This document shows positions 32,605-42,558 of a DNA stretch of 64,000 bases, in pieces. Under the pieces are notes generated by a model. The model worked only from the letters and a program-made list of their open reading frames with translations. It ran no database searches and was not told where the DNA came from. Both the position numbers and the translations under genes were made by a program. Numbering within the stretch: the stretch's first letter is position 1; the number at the start of each line of letters is the position of its first letter. Origin of the DNA: Nocardioides albus (lineage in GTDB: Bacteria; Actinomycetota; Actinomycetes; Propionibacteriales; Nocardioidaceae); assembly GCF_014648255.1 (NCBI RefSeq), contig NZ_BMQT01000014.1, positions 43,249-107,248 of the forward strand. Reading direction: 5' to 3'.

Positions 32605-35600
32605 TCACCCCTCGGTGCCGCGGCGACGGCGACGGGAGAGCGTGATCATGCCCGCGCCCGAGGCAAGCAGCAGCAGGGCCAGGAGCGCCCACACGCCAAC
32701 GCGTGGCGCCCCGGTGTCCGGGAGTGTCGGACCTGCCCCCGGGGTCGGTCCCGGCGTCGGGTCTGGCGTCGGGTCTGGCGTCGGCTCGGGGGTCGGGTCG
32801 GGGTTCCCACCGCCCTTGATCGGCGTGTCCGTGGTGCAGTTGGCGTCGACCCCGCGGAGGCACGAGCCCCCGGAGCCGCCGTCGGGTGTGACCACATTGA
32901 CGAGCTCGCCGTCTCCGGAGACCGGGTCGGCAGTCGTGACCGAGTAGGTCACCGTGACCGTGCCGCCCACCTCGAGCGGTCCGGACCACGTCAGGGTGGG
33001 CGCGTCGTACGACGTCTCGCCGGCCGTGGCGGACGCGTCGTCGTTGTAGGTCGCGTCGTCGAGCACGGCAGACAGGTCGTCGCTGAAGCTGGCGGGGTCG
33101 TCCGCGGTGTAGGCGGCCTGCCCGGTGTTGACGACCTCGACCGTGTAGCTGACCGTGTCGCCCGGCGACACCGCCTTCTTCGGCTTCACCGTCTTGCTGA
33201 CCTCGAACGCCTGGACCGGGTCGGTCGTGGTGCAGTCGTCCGCCGTGGCCGATGCGCGGCCGGCCCGGCCGGTCCGGCCCTCGGAGTCACAGTTGGACTC
33301 CGGCGGCCCGACGACGGCGTTGGTGAGAGTGCCGTCGCCGGTGAGCGGGTCGTTGACGGTCACCGAGTAGGTGATCGTCGCGACGTCGCCCGGTTCCAGC
33401 GCACCCTGCCAACGCATGGTCGGCTCGCTGTAGGTCACCTCGCCGACGTCGGCAGCGGCGTCGTCGTTGTACGTCGCGTCGTCGAGGACCGCGGAGAGGT
33501 CGTCGTCGAACCTCGCCGGGTCGTCGGCGGTGTAGGCCACCTGGCCGGTGTTGGTGACCTTCACGGTGTAGGTGGTGGTCCCACCGGGGTTGACAGCACC
33601 ATCCGGCTCGGCCGACTTCACGATCTCCAGGGCCTTGACCGGTACGTCGGTGTGGCACTCCGGCGCGGTCGAGTCCTCACAGTTGGAGACCGGCGGACCG
33701 ACCACGGCGTTGGTGAGCACACCGTCACCTGTGGGCGGGTCGTTGACGGTGACCGAGTAGGTGATCGTCGCGGTCTCGTCGACGCCGAGCTCCGACTCCC
33801 AGCTCAGCGTCCCGTCGGCGTACGTCACCTCGCCGGTGTCCGCGCTCGCGTCGTCGTTGTAGGTCGCGTCGTCGAGCACGTCGGTGGCGAGGTCGTCGGT
33901 GAAGCTCGCCGGGAAGCGCGGACCGAAGGGCACTCCGCCCGTGTTGGTGACCTTGACGGTGTAGGTGACGGTGTCACCCGGCACCACCTCGTCGCCGGGG
34001 TCTGCGGTCTTGACGATCGTCAGCTCCCGGATCGGGACGTCGATCGTGCAGTCCTCCTCGGTGCCCTCGTCACAGTTGGACTCCGGCGGCCCGACGACGG
34101 AGTTGCCGAGCGTGCCGTCGCCCGTCTGCGGGTCGTTGACGGTGACCGAATAGGTGACCGTGGCCGTCTCGCCCGGCTCGAGGGCACCCTCCCAGTGCAG
34201 GGTGGGTGCGGCGAAGGTGGGCGTGCCGATGTCGGCGCTGGCGTCGTCGTTGTACGTCGCGTCGTCCAGCACGTCGCTCATGTCGTCGTCGAACGTCGCC
34301 GGCGCGTCCTCGGTGTAGGCCGCCTGACCGGTGTTCTCGACCGTCACCGTGTAGGTGACCGTGTCACCAGGACGGGTGAAGCGCGGCTCGGCCGTCTTGG
34401 TGATCTTCAGCGCCTTGACCGGGTCGTCGGTCGAGCATTCCGGCTCCGTACCCTCGTCGCAGTTCGACTCCTCCGGACCGACGACAGCATTGGTGAGCTC
34501 ACCGTCGCCCGTCTGTGGGTCGTTGACGGTCACCGAGTAGGTGATCGTCGCGGTGTCCCCGGGTGCCAGCGGTCCGGACCAGGCCAGGTTCGGCGCCTCG
34601 AAGGTGGCGGTTCCCGCCGTCGCGTTCGCGTCGTCGTTGTAGGTCGCATCGTCGAGAACCGCAGTCAGATCGTCGGTGAACGTCGCCGGGTTCTGCGCGG
34701 TGTAGCGCACCTGTCCGGTGTTCTCGACCGTCACGGTGTAGGTCACCGTGCCGCCGGGCGTGACCTCCGCTGGTTCGGAGGCCTTCGTGATGAGCAGCGC
34801 ACGGACCGGGACGTCGGTATGACACCCGTCCTCGGTGCCGTCGTCGCAGTTCGACTCCTCCGGCCCGACCACCGCGTTGGTCAGCGTGCCGTCCCCGGTG
34901 ATCGGATCGGCGACCTTCACGGAGTAGGTGATCATCGCCGTCTCGCCCGGAGCGAGCGCCCCGGACCAGGACAGCTCCGGCTCGGCGTACGTCACTGTTC
35001 CGGTGCTCGCAGCGGCGTCGTCGTTGTACGTCGCATCGTCGAGGACCGCGGTGAGGTCGTCGGTGAAGGTCGCCGGGTCGGCCCGCGTGTAAGGCACGTT
35101 CCCCGTGTTCTCCACCGTCACGGTGTAGGTCACCGTCCCACCTGCGTTCACGGCAGCAGGATCGGAGGTCTTGGTGATCTCGAGCGCCCGCACCGGGGTC
35201 ACGATGTGACAGCCCTCCTCGGTGCCGTCATCGCAGTTCGACTCGTCCGGCCCGACGACAGCATTCGTCAGCTTGCCGTCGCCTCCGGGCGGGTCGTCGA
35301 CCGTCACCGAATAGGTGATCGTCGCGGTCTCCCCGACCGGCAGCGGCCCGGACCAGGACAGCGTCGGCTCGGCGTACGTCGCGGATCCGACCGAGGCGCT
35401 CGCGTCGTCGTTGTAGGTCGCGTCATCGATGACCGCAGTGAGGTCGTCGGTGAAGGTCGCCGGGTTCTCGGCGGTGTAGTCGACCTTGCCGGTGTTCTCC
35501 ACGGTGACCGTGTAGGTCACGGTCTCGCCCGGTGTCACCGGCCCGGACGGGTCCGCCGACTTGGTGATGTCCAGGCCGGGCGTGGGCACGACCGTCGAAC

Positions 35601-38600
35601 ACTCTGGTTCGGTGCCCTCGATGCAGTCCGACTCGGGCGGGCCGACGACGCCGTTGGTCAGCACGCCGTCTCCACTCAGGGGGTCGTTGATCGTGACCGA
35701 GTAGGTGATGGTGGCCTTGTCGCCGGGCGCCAGGGCGCCCGACCAGGACAGCTCGGGCTCGGCGTAGGACACCTCGCCGATGTCGGCGGCAGCATCGTCG
35801 TTGTAGGTGGCGTCGTCGAGGACCTGGGTGAGGTCGTCGGTGAACCTGGCCGGATCGTCGGCCGTGTAGGGCGCCTGGCCGGTGTTCTCCACGGTGACCG
35901 TGTAGGTCACGGTGTCGCCCGGCACGATGTCGGTGGCATCGACGGTCTTGGCGATCTCGAGGTCCTTCACCAGCACATCGGTCGAGCATTCCGGCTCGGT
36001 GCCGTCGACACAGTTGGACTCCGGCGGGCCGGTGACGGCGTTGGTGAGCACGCCGTCGCCGCTGAGCGGGTCGTTGACGGTCACGGAGTAGGTGATCGTC
36101 GCGGTCTCGCCGGCCGCGAGCGGCCCGAACCAGTTGATCATCGGCTCGTTGTAGACCGCCACGCCGGTGTCGGCGGAGAGGTCGTCGTTGTAGGTGGCGT
36201 CGTCGAGGACCTCGTTGAGGGTGTCCGCGAACGTCGCCGGGTTGGTGCGCGTGTAGTCGGCCTGACCGGTGTTCTTCACGGTGACCGTGTAGGTGACCGT
36301 GTCCCCCGGCACGACCTCGCCACCGGGCTCGGCAGTCTTGGTGATCTCGAGCGCGCGCACCGGTACGTCGGTGGTACAGCCTTCCTCGGTGCCCTCGTCG
36401 CAGTCGGACTCGGCCGGACCGACGACGGCATTGGTCAGCACGCCGTCACCCTCGACCGGATCGTCGACCGTGACCGAGTAGGTGACCGTGGCGGTCTCCC
36501 CGGCAGGGAGCGCACCCTCCCAGGACAGCGTCGGCTCTTCGTACGTCACCTCGCCGACGTCCGCCGCGGCGTCGTCGTTGTAGGCGGCGTCGTCGAGGAC
36601 CTTGGTGAGGTCATCGGTGAACGTCGCCGGCGCCTCGGCGGTGTAGTCGGCCTGGCCGGTGTTCTCCACGGTGACCGTGTAGGTCACCGTGTCGCCCGCA
36701 GCCACCGAACCGGACGGCTCAGCGGTCTTGGTGATGTCGAGCGACCGCACCGGAACGTCGGTCGTGCAGCCCTCTTCGGTGCCCTCGACACAGGTGGACT
36801 CCTCGGGTCCGACAACGGCGTTGGTCAGGGTGCCGTCGCCCGACGGCGGGTCGTTGACGGTGACCGAGTAGGTGATCGTGGCCTTCTCACCCGGCGCGAG
36901 CGGACCTTCCCACCTCAGCTCGGGCTCGGCGTACGAAGCCTCACCGACATCGGCGCTCGCATCGTCGTTGTAGGTGGCATCGTCGATGACCTCGGAGAGG
37001 TCGTCGGTGAAGGTCGCCGGGTTGTCGGGGGTGTAGGTCGAGGTGCCGGTGTTCTCGACGGACACGGTGTAGGTCACCTTGTCGCCGGGCGCCACCGAGG
37101 CCGCGGCGTCGGAGGTCTTGGTGATCTCCAGGCCCGGTTCGGGGTCAGCGACGTTGGTGAACGTGCAGACCACCGCGGCGCCGGCGCTGCCGACCGTCGA
37201 CGGCACCGTGAACTCGCCCGACGAACCTTCACCGCTGGCGACGACGTAGGCAGGGTCCTCAGGTTCGAGCGACTCGTTGACGCACTCCCAGGTCGAGACG
37301 TAGTTGCCGAGATCGGTGTCACCGACTCCGGTCTCCGTGACCGTGTAGGTCTCCTCCGCGAGCGCCATGATCGGCCCGGCGACCTCCCGAGACTCGTCCT
37401 GGATGCCGTCGTCAGTGCCTGTCGTCGTGCCTTCGACGGCGCCTTCGGGGATGCCGCCGCCAGTGATCGAGACCGTGAACTGGTCGCTGGGGAAGATCCG
37501 TCCCTCGACGTCCTTCTGCGCCTTCACGGTCGAGGGCGTGGCACAGGAGCCGAGGTCGACGCTGACACCGCCCGGCGACAGCGACTCGGTGTTGGTCACC
37601 TGGCCGGACGACGGGTGCACCTGGAACAGGGTGTTTGCGCTCGCGAGGTAGATGTAGCCGAGCACGTCGACGGCGAGGCCGTTGATCGGGTCGGAGGCGT
37701 TGATCGTGCCGATCCGCTTGCCGTCGAACTGAGCCGGCGAGGCCTGCTCGGTGGTCGGCAGCGGCCCGCTCGTGACGTAGAGACCGTTGGAGGTGTTCCC
37801 ACCGGCGGTGAGGTAGAGATTTCCCTGCGCGTCGAACGCCCAGTCGCCGTTGGCGCCCGGGGTGCTGCCGAGATCGATGGTGGCGACGTGCCCGAGCGCG
37901 CTCTGCGAGGCCGGGTCGTAGGCGTAGACGAGCGCCTCGTCGCCGCTGAGGCGACCGTAGTAGTAGACGCCGGTGCTCGGGTCGACCGCGCCGTGGGTGA
38001 AGTTGCCGCCCTCGGCCCGGACGGAGGTCGTCTCGCCGGTCGCGGAGTTGAATCCGTGCGCTGCGCCGTCGTTGTGGGCGTACGCCCACACGCCGTCGGC
38101 GGAGATGCCGAGCGCGTTGGTGTTCCCCGAACCCGCGCTCGGCTCGAACTGAGCCCTCGCGGTGAGATCGCCGTTGCTCGTGTCGACCTCGTAGATGTTG
38201 TGCGGATTGCCGCCCTGGACCGCCCAGACCGTGTCGCAGGCGAGAGGTGGGCCGCCCGGCCGCTCCACGACCGGCACCTGGGTCGTGCACCCGGTCTCGG
38301 TGGACTCGACGCAGTTCGACTCCGGGGGCCCGGTCACCGCGTTGTCGATCGTGTCGCCGACCTCGGCGTCGTCAGCGACGGTCACCGAGTAGGTGATCGT
38401 GGCGGTCGCGCCGATATCGAGCGGGCCGGACCAGGACAGCTGCGGCATGCCGGAGTCGTCAACGGTCCCGACGTCGGCGTTGCCGTCGTCGTTGTAGGTG
38501 GCCGCCGCCAGCACGTCGGTCATGTCGTCGGTGAAACGTGCGGGGGCATCGGCCGAGTAGGCGACCTCACCGGTGTTCTCCACCGTGACCGTGTAGGTCA

Positions 38601-39759
38601 GCGCGTCACCAGCCGACACCGGACCTGCCGGTTCGACCGACTTGTTGATCTCGAGACCGTGCTGGAGCGCGGCGTTGGTGAACTCGCAGTGCACCTGACG
38701 GCTCCCTGCGACCGCGGCCGCAGGCACGGTCACCGTCTCACCCTCCCGAGAGGTCACCACCGGCGCTTGTGTCGCCGCGTCCTCGCACGCCACGTCGGCC
38801 AGCCTGATGCCGGGAGGAAGCTGCTCGGTGAGCGTGACGTCGGTGTTCTGCGCGACCGCTACGAGCGGCTGACGGCCCGACTCGGCCGCCTCGGCGTCGT
38901 ACGTCGCCGCAGCGTCGTCCTCGACCGCGATCGACGCCGTGGCCGGGTCCGTGTTGGTGGAGGTGAAGTCGTAGGTCCCGCCGGCGCCGGGACCGGCGTT
39001 CTTGCTCAGGCAGACTCCGCCGCTGCTCATGCTCAGGTTCGAGATGCGGAAGTCGTCGCCCGGTGTGACCCTGTCCGTGATCGCCGTCATCGCGAACCGC
39101 ATCAGGCCGGACCGCGGAATGCTGTCCGGGAGCGTGACCTGGTAGGTGGTCGCGGCTCGCTCGGCGGCCCCGGTGGTGGGGGTGATCGTGGCGCCGTTGG
39201 CGACGACGACGTTCGAAGACCCGGCCGAGTACGGGGTCTGCCAGGCGGCGTAGTTCACGCCCGCGTAGGACAGGGTCAGCTGCATCGCGTCACCGGGGTT
39301 CGGCACACCGTGGTTCCAGTGCACGTTCACGGACAGCGTGCTTCCCGGCGTCACGCCGGTCACCGTCTGCTGCAGCTGGCTGCCGGCGCCGCTGGGGGTG
39401 TCGTCCGCGTTCGAGTAGCTGGCACCGCCGCCGGCCCCTACCCAGTTGGCGGCCACATTTCCGGCCGGAGCATTGCCGTTGCCCAACGTCCACGCGCCGG
39501 CCTCGAGCGGGTCGTAGTCGCACGCGGGCCCGGCCGCCAGCGTCGACGGCTCGTCTTGCTGCGATGCGGCGGCCTCGGGCCGCTCGGCACCGCGAGCGTC
39601 CTCAGCCGCGGCCTGGCTGATCGACGACGGGATCGCGACGGTCGAAAGTCCGAGCATGACCGAGAGGGCGACCCCCAGACCGAGGCGTTGACGAGCTCGC
39701 AGATCCGGCCACAACCGATGACGCGCACGCGAACTCGAACCGACAGACGAGACCGACAC
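32605..39759 (-). CDS. Giant LPxTG surface protein with DUF11 repeats
   Basis: A 2384-residue cell-wall-anchored protein. Order: signal peptide (about 1-50, core LGLGVALSVMLGLSTVA), an adhesin-like N-terminal jelly-roll (about 78-240), a SpaA-like prealbumin stretch, one DUF11 domain, an NHL/beta-propeller-like domain that begins CDTVWAVQGG, another SpaA-like segment, eleven DUF11 domains of about 130 residues each, a proline-threonine linker (PDPTPEPTPDP), and the sorting signal LPDTG at 2346-2350 with membrane helix and RRRRRG tail. DUF11 repeats probably act as a rigid, calcium-stiffened stalk (YNDDASAD-type acidic loops). Sortase would anchor it; no sortase gene is in the window. Start GTG 39759 follows GGGG. 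Likely adhesin or biofilm protein. Confidence 0.92.
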   Translation of the reverse strand: MSVSSVGSSSRARHRLWPDLRARQRLGLGVALSVMLGLSTVAIPSSISQAAAEDARGAERPEAAASQQDEPSTLAAGPACDYDPLEAGAWTLGNGNAPAGNVAANWVGAGGGASYSNADDTPSGAGSQLQQTVTGVTPGSTLSVNVHWNHGVPNPGDAMQLTLSYAGVNYAAWQTPYSAGSSNVVVANGATITPTTGAAERAATTYQVTLPDSIPRSGLMRFAMTAITDRVTPGDDFRISNLSMSSGGVCLSKNAGPGAGGTYDFTSTNTDPATASIAVEDDAAATYDAEAAESGRQPLVAVAQNTDVTLTEQLPPGIRLADVACEDAATQAPVVTSREGETVTVPAAAVAGSRQVHCEFTNAALQHGLEINKSVEPAGPVSAGDALTYTVTVENTGEVAYSADAPARFTDDMTDVLAAATYNDDGNADVGTVDDSGMPQLSWSGPLDIGATATITYSVTVADDAEVGDTIDNAVTGPPESNCVESTETGCTTQVPVVERPGGPPLACDTVWAVQGGNPHNIYEVDTSNGDLTARAQFEPSAGSGNTNALGISADGVWAYAHNDGAAHGFNSATGETTSVRAEGGNFTHGAVDPSTGVYYYGRLSGDEALVYAYDPASQSALGHVATIDLGSTPGANGDWAFDAQGNLYLTAGGNTSNGLYVTSGPLPTTEQASPAQFDGKRIGTINASDPINGLAVDVLGYIYLASANTLFQVHPSSGQVTNTESLSPGGVSVDLGSCATPSTVKAQKDVEGRIFPSDQFTVSITGGGIPEGAVEGTTTGTDDGIQDESREVAGPIMALAEETYTVTETGVGDTDLGNYVSTWECVNESLEPEDPAYVVASGEGSSGEFTVPSTVGSAGAAVVCTFTNVADPEPGLEITKTSDAAASVAPGDKVTYTVSVENTGTSTYTPDNPATFTDDLSEVIDDATYNDDASADVGEASYAEPELRWEGPLAPGEKATITYSVTVNDPPSGDGTLTNAVVGPEESTCVEGTEEGCTTDVPVRSLDITKTAEPSGSVAAGDTVTYTVTVENTGQADYTAEAPATFTDDLTKVLDDAAYNDDAAADVGEVTYEEPTLSWEGALPAGETATVTYSVTVDDPVEGDGVLTNAVVGPAESDCDEGTEEGCTTDVPVRALEITKTAEPGGEVVPGDTVTYTVTVKNTGQADYTRTNPATFADTLNEVLDDATYNDDLSADTGVAVYNEPMINWFGPLAAGETATITYSVTVNDPLSGDGVLTNAVTGPPESNCVDGTEPECSTDVLVKDLEIAKTVDATDIVPGDTVTYTVTVENTGQAPYTADDPARFTDDLTQVLDDATYNDDAAADIGEVSYAEPELSWSGALAPGDKATITYSVTINDPLSGDGVLTNGVVGPPESDCIEGTEPECSTVVPTPGLDITKSADPSGPVTPGETVTYTVTVENTGKVDYTAENPATFTDDLTAVIDDATYNDDASASVGSATYAEPTLSWSGPLPVGETATITYSVTVDDPPGGDGKLTNAVVGPDESNCDDGTEEGCHIVTPVRALEITKTSDPAAVNAGGTVTYTVTVENTGNVPYTRADPATFTDDLTAVLDDATYNDDAAASTGTVTYAEPELSWSGALAPGETAMITYSVKVADPITGDGTLTNAVVGPEESNCDDGTEDGCHTDVPVRALLITKASEPAEVTPGGTVTYTVTVENTGQVRYTAQNPATFTDDLTAVLDDATYNDDANATAGTATFEAPNLAWSGPLAPGDTATITYSVTVNDPQTGDGELTNAVVGPEESNCDEGTEPECSTDDPVKALKITKTAEPRFTRPGDTVTYTVTVENTGQAAYTEDAPATFDDDMSDVLDDATYNDDASADIGTPTFAAPTLHWEGALEPGETATVTYSVTVNDPQTGDGTLGNSVVGPPESNCDEGTEEDCTIDVPIRELTIVKTADPGDEVVPGDTVTYTVKVTNTGGVPFGPRFPASFTDDLATDVLDDATYNDDASADTGEVTYADGTLSWESELGVDETATITYSVTVNDPPTGDGVLTNAVVGPPVSNCEDSTAPECHTDVPVKALEIVKSAEPDGAVNPGGTTTYTVKVTNTGQVAYTADDPARFDDDLSAVLDDATYNDDAAADVGEVTYSEPTMRWQGALEPGDVATITYSVTVNDPLTGDGTLTNAVVGPPESNCDSEGRTGRAGRASATADDCTTTDPVQAFEVSKTVKPKKAVSPGDTVSYTVEVVNTGQAAYTADDPASFSDDLSAVLDDATYNDDASATAGETSYDAPTLTWSGPLEVGGTVTVTYSVTTADPVSGDGELVNVVTPDGGSGGSCLRGVDANCTTDTPIKGGGNPDPTPEPTPDPTPDPTPGPTPGAGPTLPDTGAPRVGVWALLALLLLASGAGMITLSRRRRRGTEG
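32815..37140 (-). repeat. Tandem array of eleven DUF11-encoding repeats
   Basis: About 390 bases per unit, eleven in a row. Each unit encodes an xEITKTxxP start, TVTYTVTVENTG, FTDDL, DDATYNDDA, GETATITYSVTVNDP and an ending CTTDVPV with two cysteines that probably form a disulfide. Units differ at scattered codons, so the DNA is similar but not identical. A twelfth unit is separate, upstream of the propeller domain. The array is a good target for recombination that changes stalk length. Confidence 0.9.
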
Positions 39760-40006
39760 CCGAACCCCAGACCTTTATTGAGTGGTCGCCAACTTTCTTT
39801 GCCGCATCAGAATCACACAGAAACTGCGCAAACTCGACCATTTGGATCGGACGACTTGTTACCTCCTACCCCAGGTCGACGCCTCACAGATCGGGCGACC
39901 GGACGCCGATGTCTGTCGCGGGCCAGAGTGATCCCGCAGCGTGCCCCGGGTGCGCGTACGATCGAGTCAGGAGCTGACCCTGGTTCCCCAATGATGGGAA
40001 GTCCGG

Positions 40007-41188
40007 ATGCCTGGCGCCTTGCCACCCCGCTCCACAGCCCCCAGCTCGCTGCTCACCCTCGGGATGCTCGCCGACTCCTCGATGGAGAACGAGCAGCGGC
40101 TGCCGATCCACCCGCATCACCTCGATCTGATCGACCAGGATCTGCGCGCGCAGCTGATCGTCGAGCGTGGCTACGGCGCTGACTTCCAGCTCGAGCCCGG
40201 CTACGTCGAGTCGCGGGTCGGCAGGGTCGCGGATCGCTCCGCAGTGATCGAGGCGGCCGACGTGCTGCTGCTTCCGAAGCCTCAGGCCGCCGACGTGGAA
40301 GCCCTCCCGGAGGGCCGTGTCCTGTGGGGCTGGCCGCACTGCGTACAGGATCCTGGGCTGACGCAGACTGCGATCGACCACCGGCTCACGCTCATCGCCT
40401 TCGAGGCGATGAACCACTGGAGCCACCGGGGCGACTTCAACCTGCACGTGTTCCACAAGAACAACGAGCTCGCCGGCTACTGCTCCGTGCTCCATGCCCT
40501 GAGCCTCGTCGGGTCCACAGGCATGTACGGGCCTCGTCGCAGCGCCGTCGTGATCGGCTTCGGGGCGACAGCACGGGGTGCGGTGACCGCGCTCACGGCG
40601 CAGGGCATCCACGACATCCAGGTCCTCACCCAGCGCGGCGCGGCGGCGGTGGGCTCCCCCATCCACGGCGCGCACATCGCCCAGCTCAACACCGGCGACG
40701 GCGAGACCCACCTCAGCAAGGTCCTCACGAAGGACGGCAACGTCCTGCTCCCGGAGTTCCTGGCCTCGCACGACATCGTCGTGAACTGCACGCTCCAGGA
40801 CGTCGCTGCACCACTGACCTATCTGCGGACCGAAGACCTGGCGGGGTTTGGCACCGGCAGTCTGATCATCGACGTCTCGTGCGACGAGGCGATGGGGTTC
40901 GAGTGGGCGAGGCCCACCACGTTCGACGACCCGATGTTCACGGTCGGCAACGGCGTGAACTACTACGCGGTCGACCACACCCCGTCGTACCTCTGGAACT
41001 CCGCGACATGGGAGATCAGCGAGGCGCTGCTGCCGTTCCTGCGCACGGTCATGAAAGGGCCGGCCGCTTGGGCGGCCGACCTGACCCTCTCCCAGGCGAT
41101 CGAGATCCAGGACGGCGTGATCATCAACCCGAGCATCCTGAGCTTCCAGGGCCGCGACCCGGCCTACCCACACGTTCGCGCTGCGTAG
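40007..41188 (+). CDS. Alanine dehydrogenase/PNT-like enzyme (carboxyethyl-ornithine synthase-like)
   Basis: A 393-residue NAD(P)-dependent enzyme of the alanine dehydrogenase/transhydrogenase superfamily. It has the N-terminal ENEQRLPIHPHH motif (family KENExRxxxxP), WGWPHCVQDPGLTQ, the FEAMNHW segment, and a Rossmann loop VIGFGATARGAVTAL. The pattern HVFHKNNELAGYC recalls N5-(carboxyethyl)ornithine synthase and saccharopine dehydrogenase-like proteins more than true alanine dehydrogenase, so reductive condensation of an amino acid with a keto acid is a reasonable guess, not shown. ATG 40007 gives a short extension before LLTLGMLADSSMENE. Convergent with the MFS gene, 3 bases apart. Confidence 0.78.
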   Translation: MPGALPPRSTAPSSLLTLGMLADSSMENEQRLPIHPHHLDLIDQDLRAQLIVERGYGADFQLEPGYVESRVGRVADRSAVIEAADVLLLPKPQAADVEALPEGRVLWGWPHCVQDPGLTQTAIDHRLTLIAFEAMNHWSHRGDFNLHVFHKNNELAGYCSVLHALSLVGSTGMYGPRRSAVVIGFGATARGAVTALTAQGIHDIQVLTQRGAAAVGSPIHGAHIAQLNTGDGETHLSKVLTKDGNVLLPEFLASHDIVVNCTLQDVAAPLTYLRTEDLAGFGTGSLIIDVSCDEAMGFEWARPTTFDDPMFTVGNGVNYYAVDHTPSYLWNSATWEISEALLPFLRTVMKGPAAWAADLTLSQAIEIQDGVIINPSILSFQGRDPAYPHVRAA

Positions 41189-41191
41189 GCG

Positions 41192-42532
41192 TCAGCGATT
41201 CCCTTCGCCCTGGTCGACCGGGTCAAGCGAGCGGGTGCTGGTCTCCGGCATTCGGGCGATGACCGCGAGCGCGACGACCGACACAGCGACGACATACCAC
41301 GCCGGAGCGACCTGGTTGCCAGTGCGCTCGATCAGGTAGATCGACAGCAGGGGCGCGGTGCCACCGAAGATCGTGAACGCGAGGTTGTAGCTGATCGATG
41401 CCCCGGTGTATCGGGTGCGCGCAGGGAAGAGCTCGACGAACGCCGCACCGGCCGGCCCGAAGAACATGCCGAGACAGAACGCCAACAACCCCTGGCTCAC
41501 GATCGCGGTGACGAGACTGCTGCCTTCGCTGGCGAGCAGGTACGCCGGCACCGCACACACCGCGTTCATGGCAGCCGCGATCAGCAGCCCGCGTCGTCGT
41601 CCGATCCGGTCGGACAGCGCACCCGCCAGCGGTACGACTACGAACGTGATCGCGAGCGCGACGCTGTTCGAGATCAGCGCGGCTGACTCGCTCAGACCGA
41701 CCGTGACGGTCATGTAGGTGAAGAAGTAGCCGGTCAGCGAGTAGTAGCCGAGGCTGGCCACGGCGGCGATGCAGAAGCACGTCACCATCGCGGGTCGCTG
41801 CTCGCGGAACACGGTGCGGATCGGCGACGACGCCACCCTCTTGGTCTCCTTGAGCGCGGTGAACGCGGGCGTCTCCTCGACGCGCGTCCGGATGTACAGC
41901 CCGACCAGCGCGAGGGGTGCTCCGAGCAGGAACGGCACCCGCCAGCCCCACGACTCGTAGCTGGCGTCACTCAGTGCCTGCGTGAGCCCGAGCACGAGCA
42001 GCGCTGCCAACACGGGCGGCAGGTTGGACCAGGTGTAGACGCTGGCGACGTACCGACCACGCCGCGACTGCGGCGAGTGCTCGGCGACGAACGAGTTGGA
42101 GCCGATGGTCTCGCCCGCCGCCGACATGCCCTGCACGAGGCGACACACGAGAAGCAGCACCGGAGCCAGGATCCCGATCTGCTGATATGTCGGCAGCAGT
42201 CCGATCGCAGCAGTCGCGCCGCCCATCATCAGAATGACGCCGGCAAGCACCCGCTTGCGACCGATCCGGTCTCCGAGGCTGCCAAGTACGAACGCCCCGA
42301 TCGGCCGCATCACGAAGCCGACTGCGTAGACGGCAAAGGTGGACAGCAGCGCTACCGCGGGGTCCCCCGTAGGGAAGAACAACGTGGCGATGACCGGTGC
42401 CGCGTATGCGTAGACAGCAAAGTCGAACCACTCGATGAAGTGGCCGATCGCCGAGGCACTCATCACCTTCCTCACAGTGCGGGGATTGTGGGCCGATGTC
42501 GCGGAGACGGTCGCCGCGGAACTGTTCGTCAT
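41192..42532 (-). CDS. MFS transporter, metabolite:H+ symporter (MHS) type
   Basis: A 446-residue, twelve-helix major facilitator of the MHS family (citrate, alpha-ketoglutarate, proline/betaine-type). It starts with IGHFIEWFDFAVYAYAAP, an MHS hallmark, then GSLGDRIGRKRVL in loop 2-3 and the ALSDRIGRRRGL repeat in the second half. ATG 42532 follows GGAGG. A consensus-like promoter with an overlapping dyad lies upstream. The divergent-free TetR gene upstream on the same strand may regulate it. Substrate unknown; the neighbouring AlaDH-like enzyme might act on the same compound. Confidence 0.92.
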   Translation of the reverse strand: MTNSSAATVSATSAHNPRTVRKVMSASAIGHFIEWFDFAVYAYAAPVIATLFFPTGDPAVALLSTFAVYAVGFVMRPIGAFVLGSLGDRIGRKRVLAGVILMMGGATAAIGLLPTYQQIGILAPVLLLVCRLVQGMSAAGETIGSNSFVAEHSPQSRRGRYVASVYTWSNLPPVLAALLVLGLTQALSDASYESWGWRVPFLLGAPLALVGLYIRTRVEETPAFTALKETKRVASSPIRTVFREQRPAMVTCFCIAAVASLGYYSLTGYFFTYMTVTVGLSESAALISNSVALAITFVVVPLAGALSDRIGRRRGLLIAAAMNAVCAVPAYLLASEGSSLVTAIVSQGLLAFCLGMFFGPAGAAFVELFPARTRYTGASISYNLAFTIFGGTAPLLSIYLIERTGNQVAPAWYVVAVSVVALAVIARMPETSTRSLDPVDQGEGNR

Positions 42533-42558
42533 GGGTCCTCCAGGGCTAAGTGCCATGT

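Noticed and set aside
32815..37140. CRISPR array
   Set aside because: Units are about 390 bases, continuous and coding; there are no 20-40 base repeats with unique spacers and no cas genes.
32284..40182. Open frame of 2632 codons on the + strand opposite the giant surface protein
   Set aside because: It is the shadow of the DUF11 gene: GC-rich antisense frames stay open over long genes, its translation is R/V/G/D-rich without domains, and the minus frame has a signal peptide, repeated domains and LPxTG.
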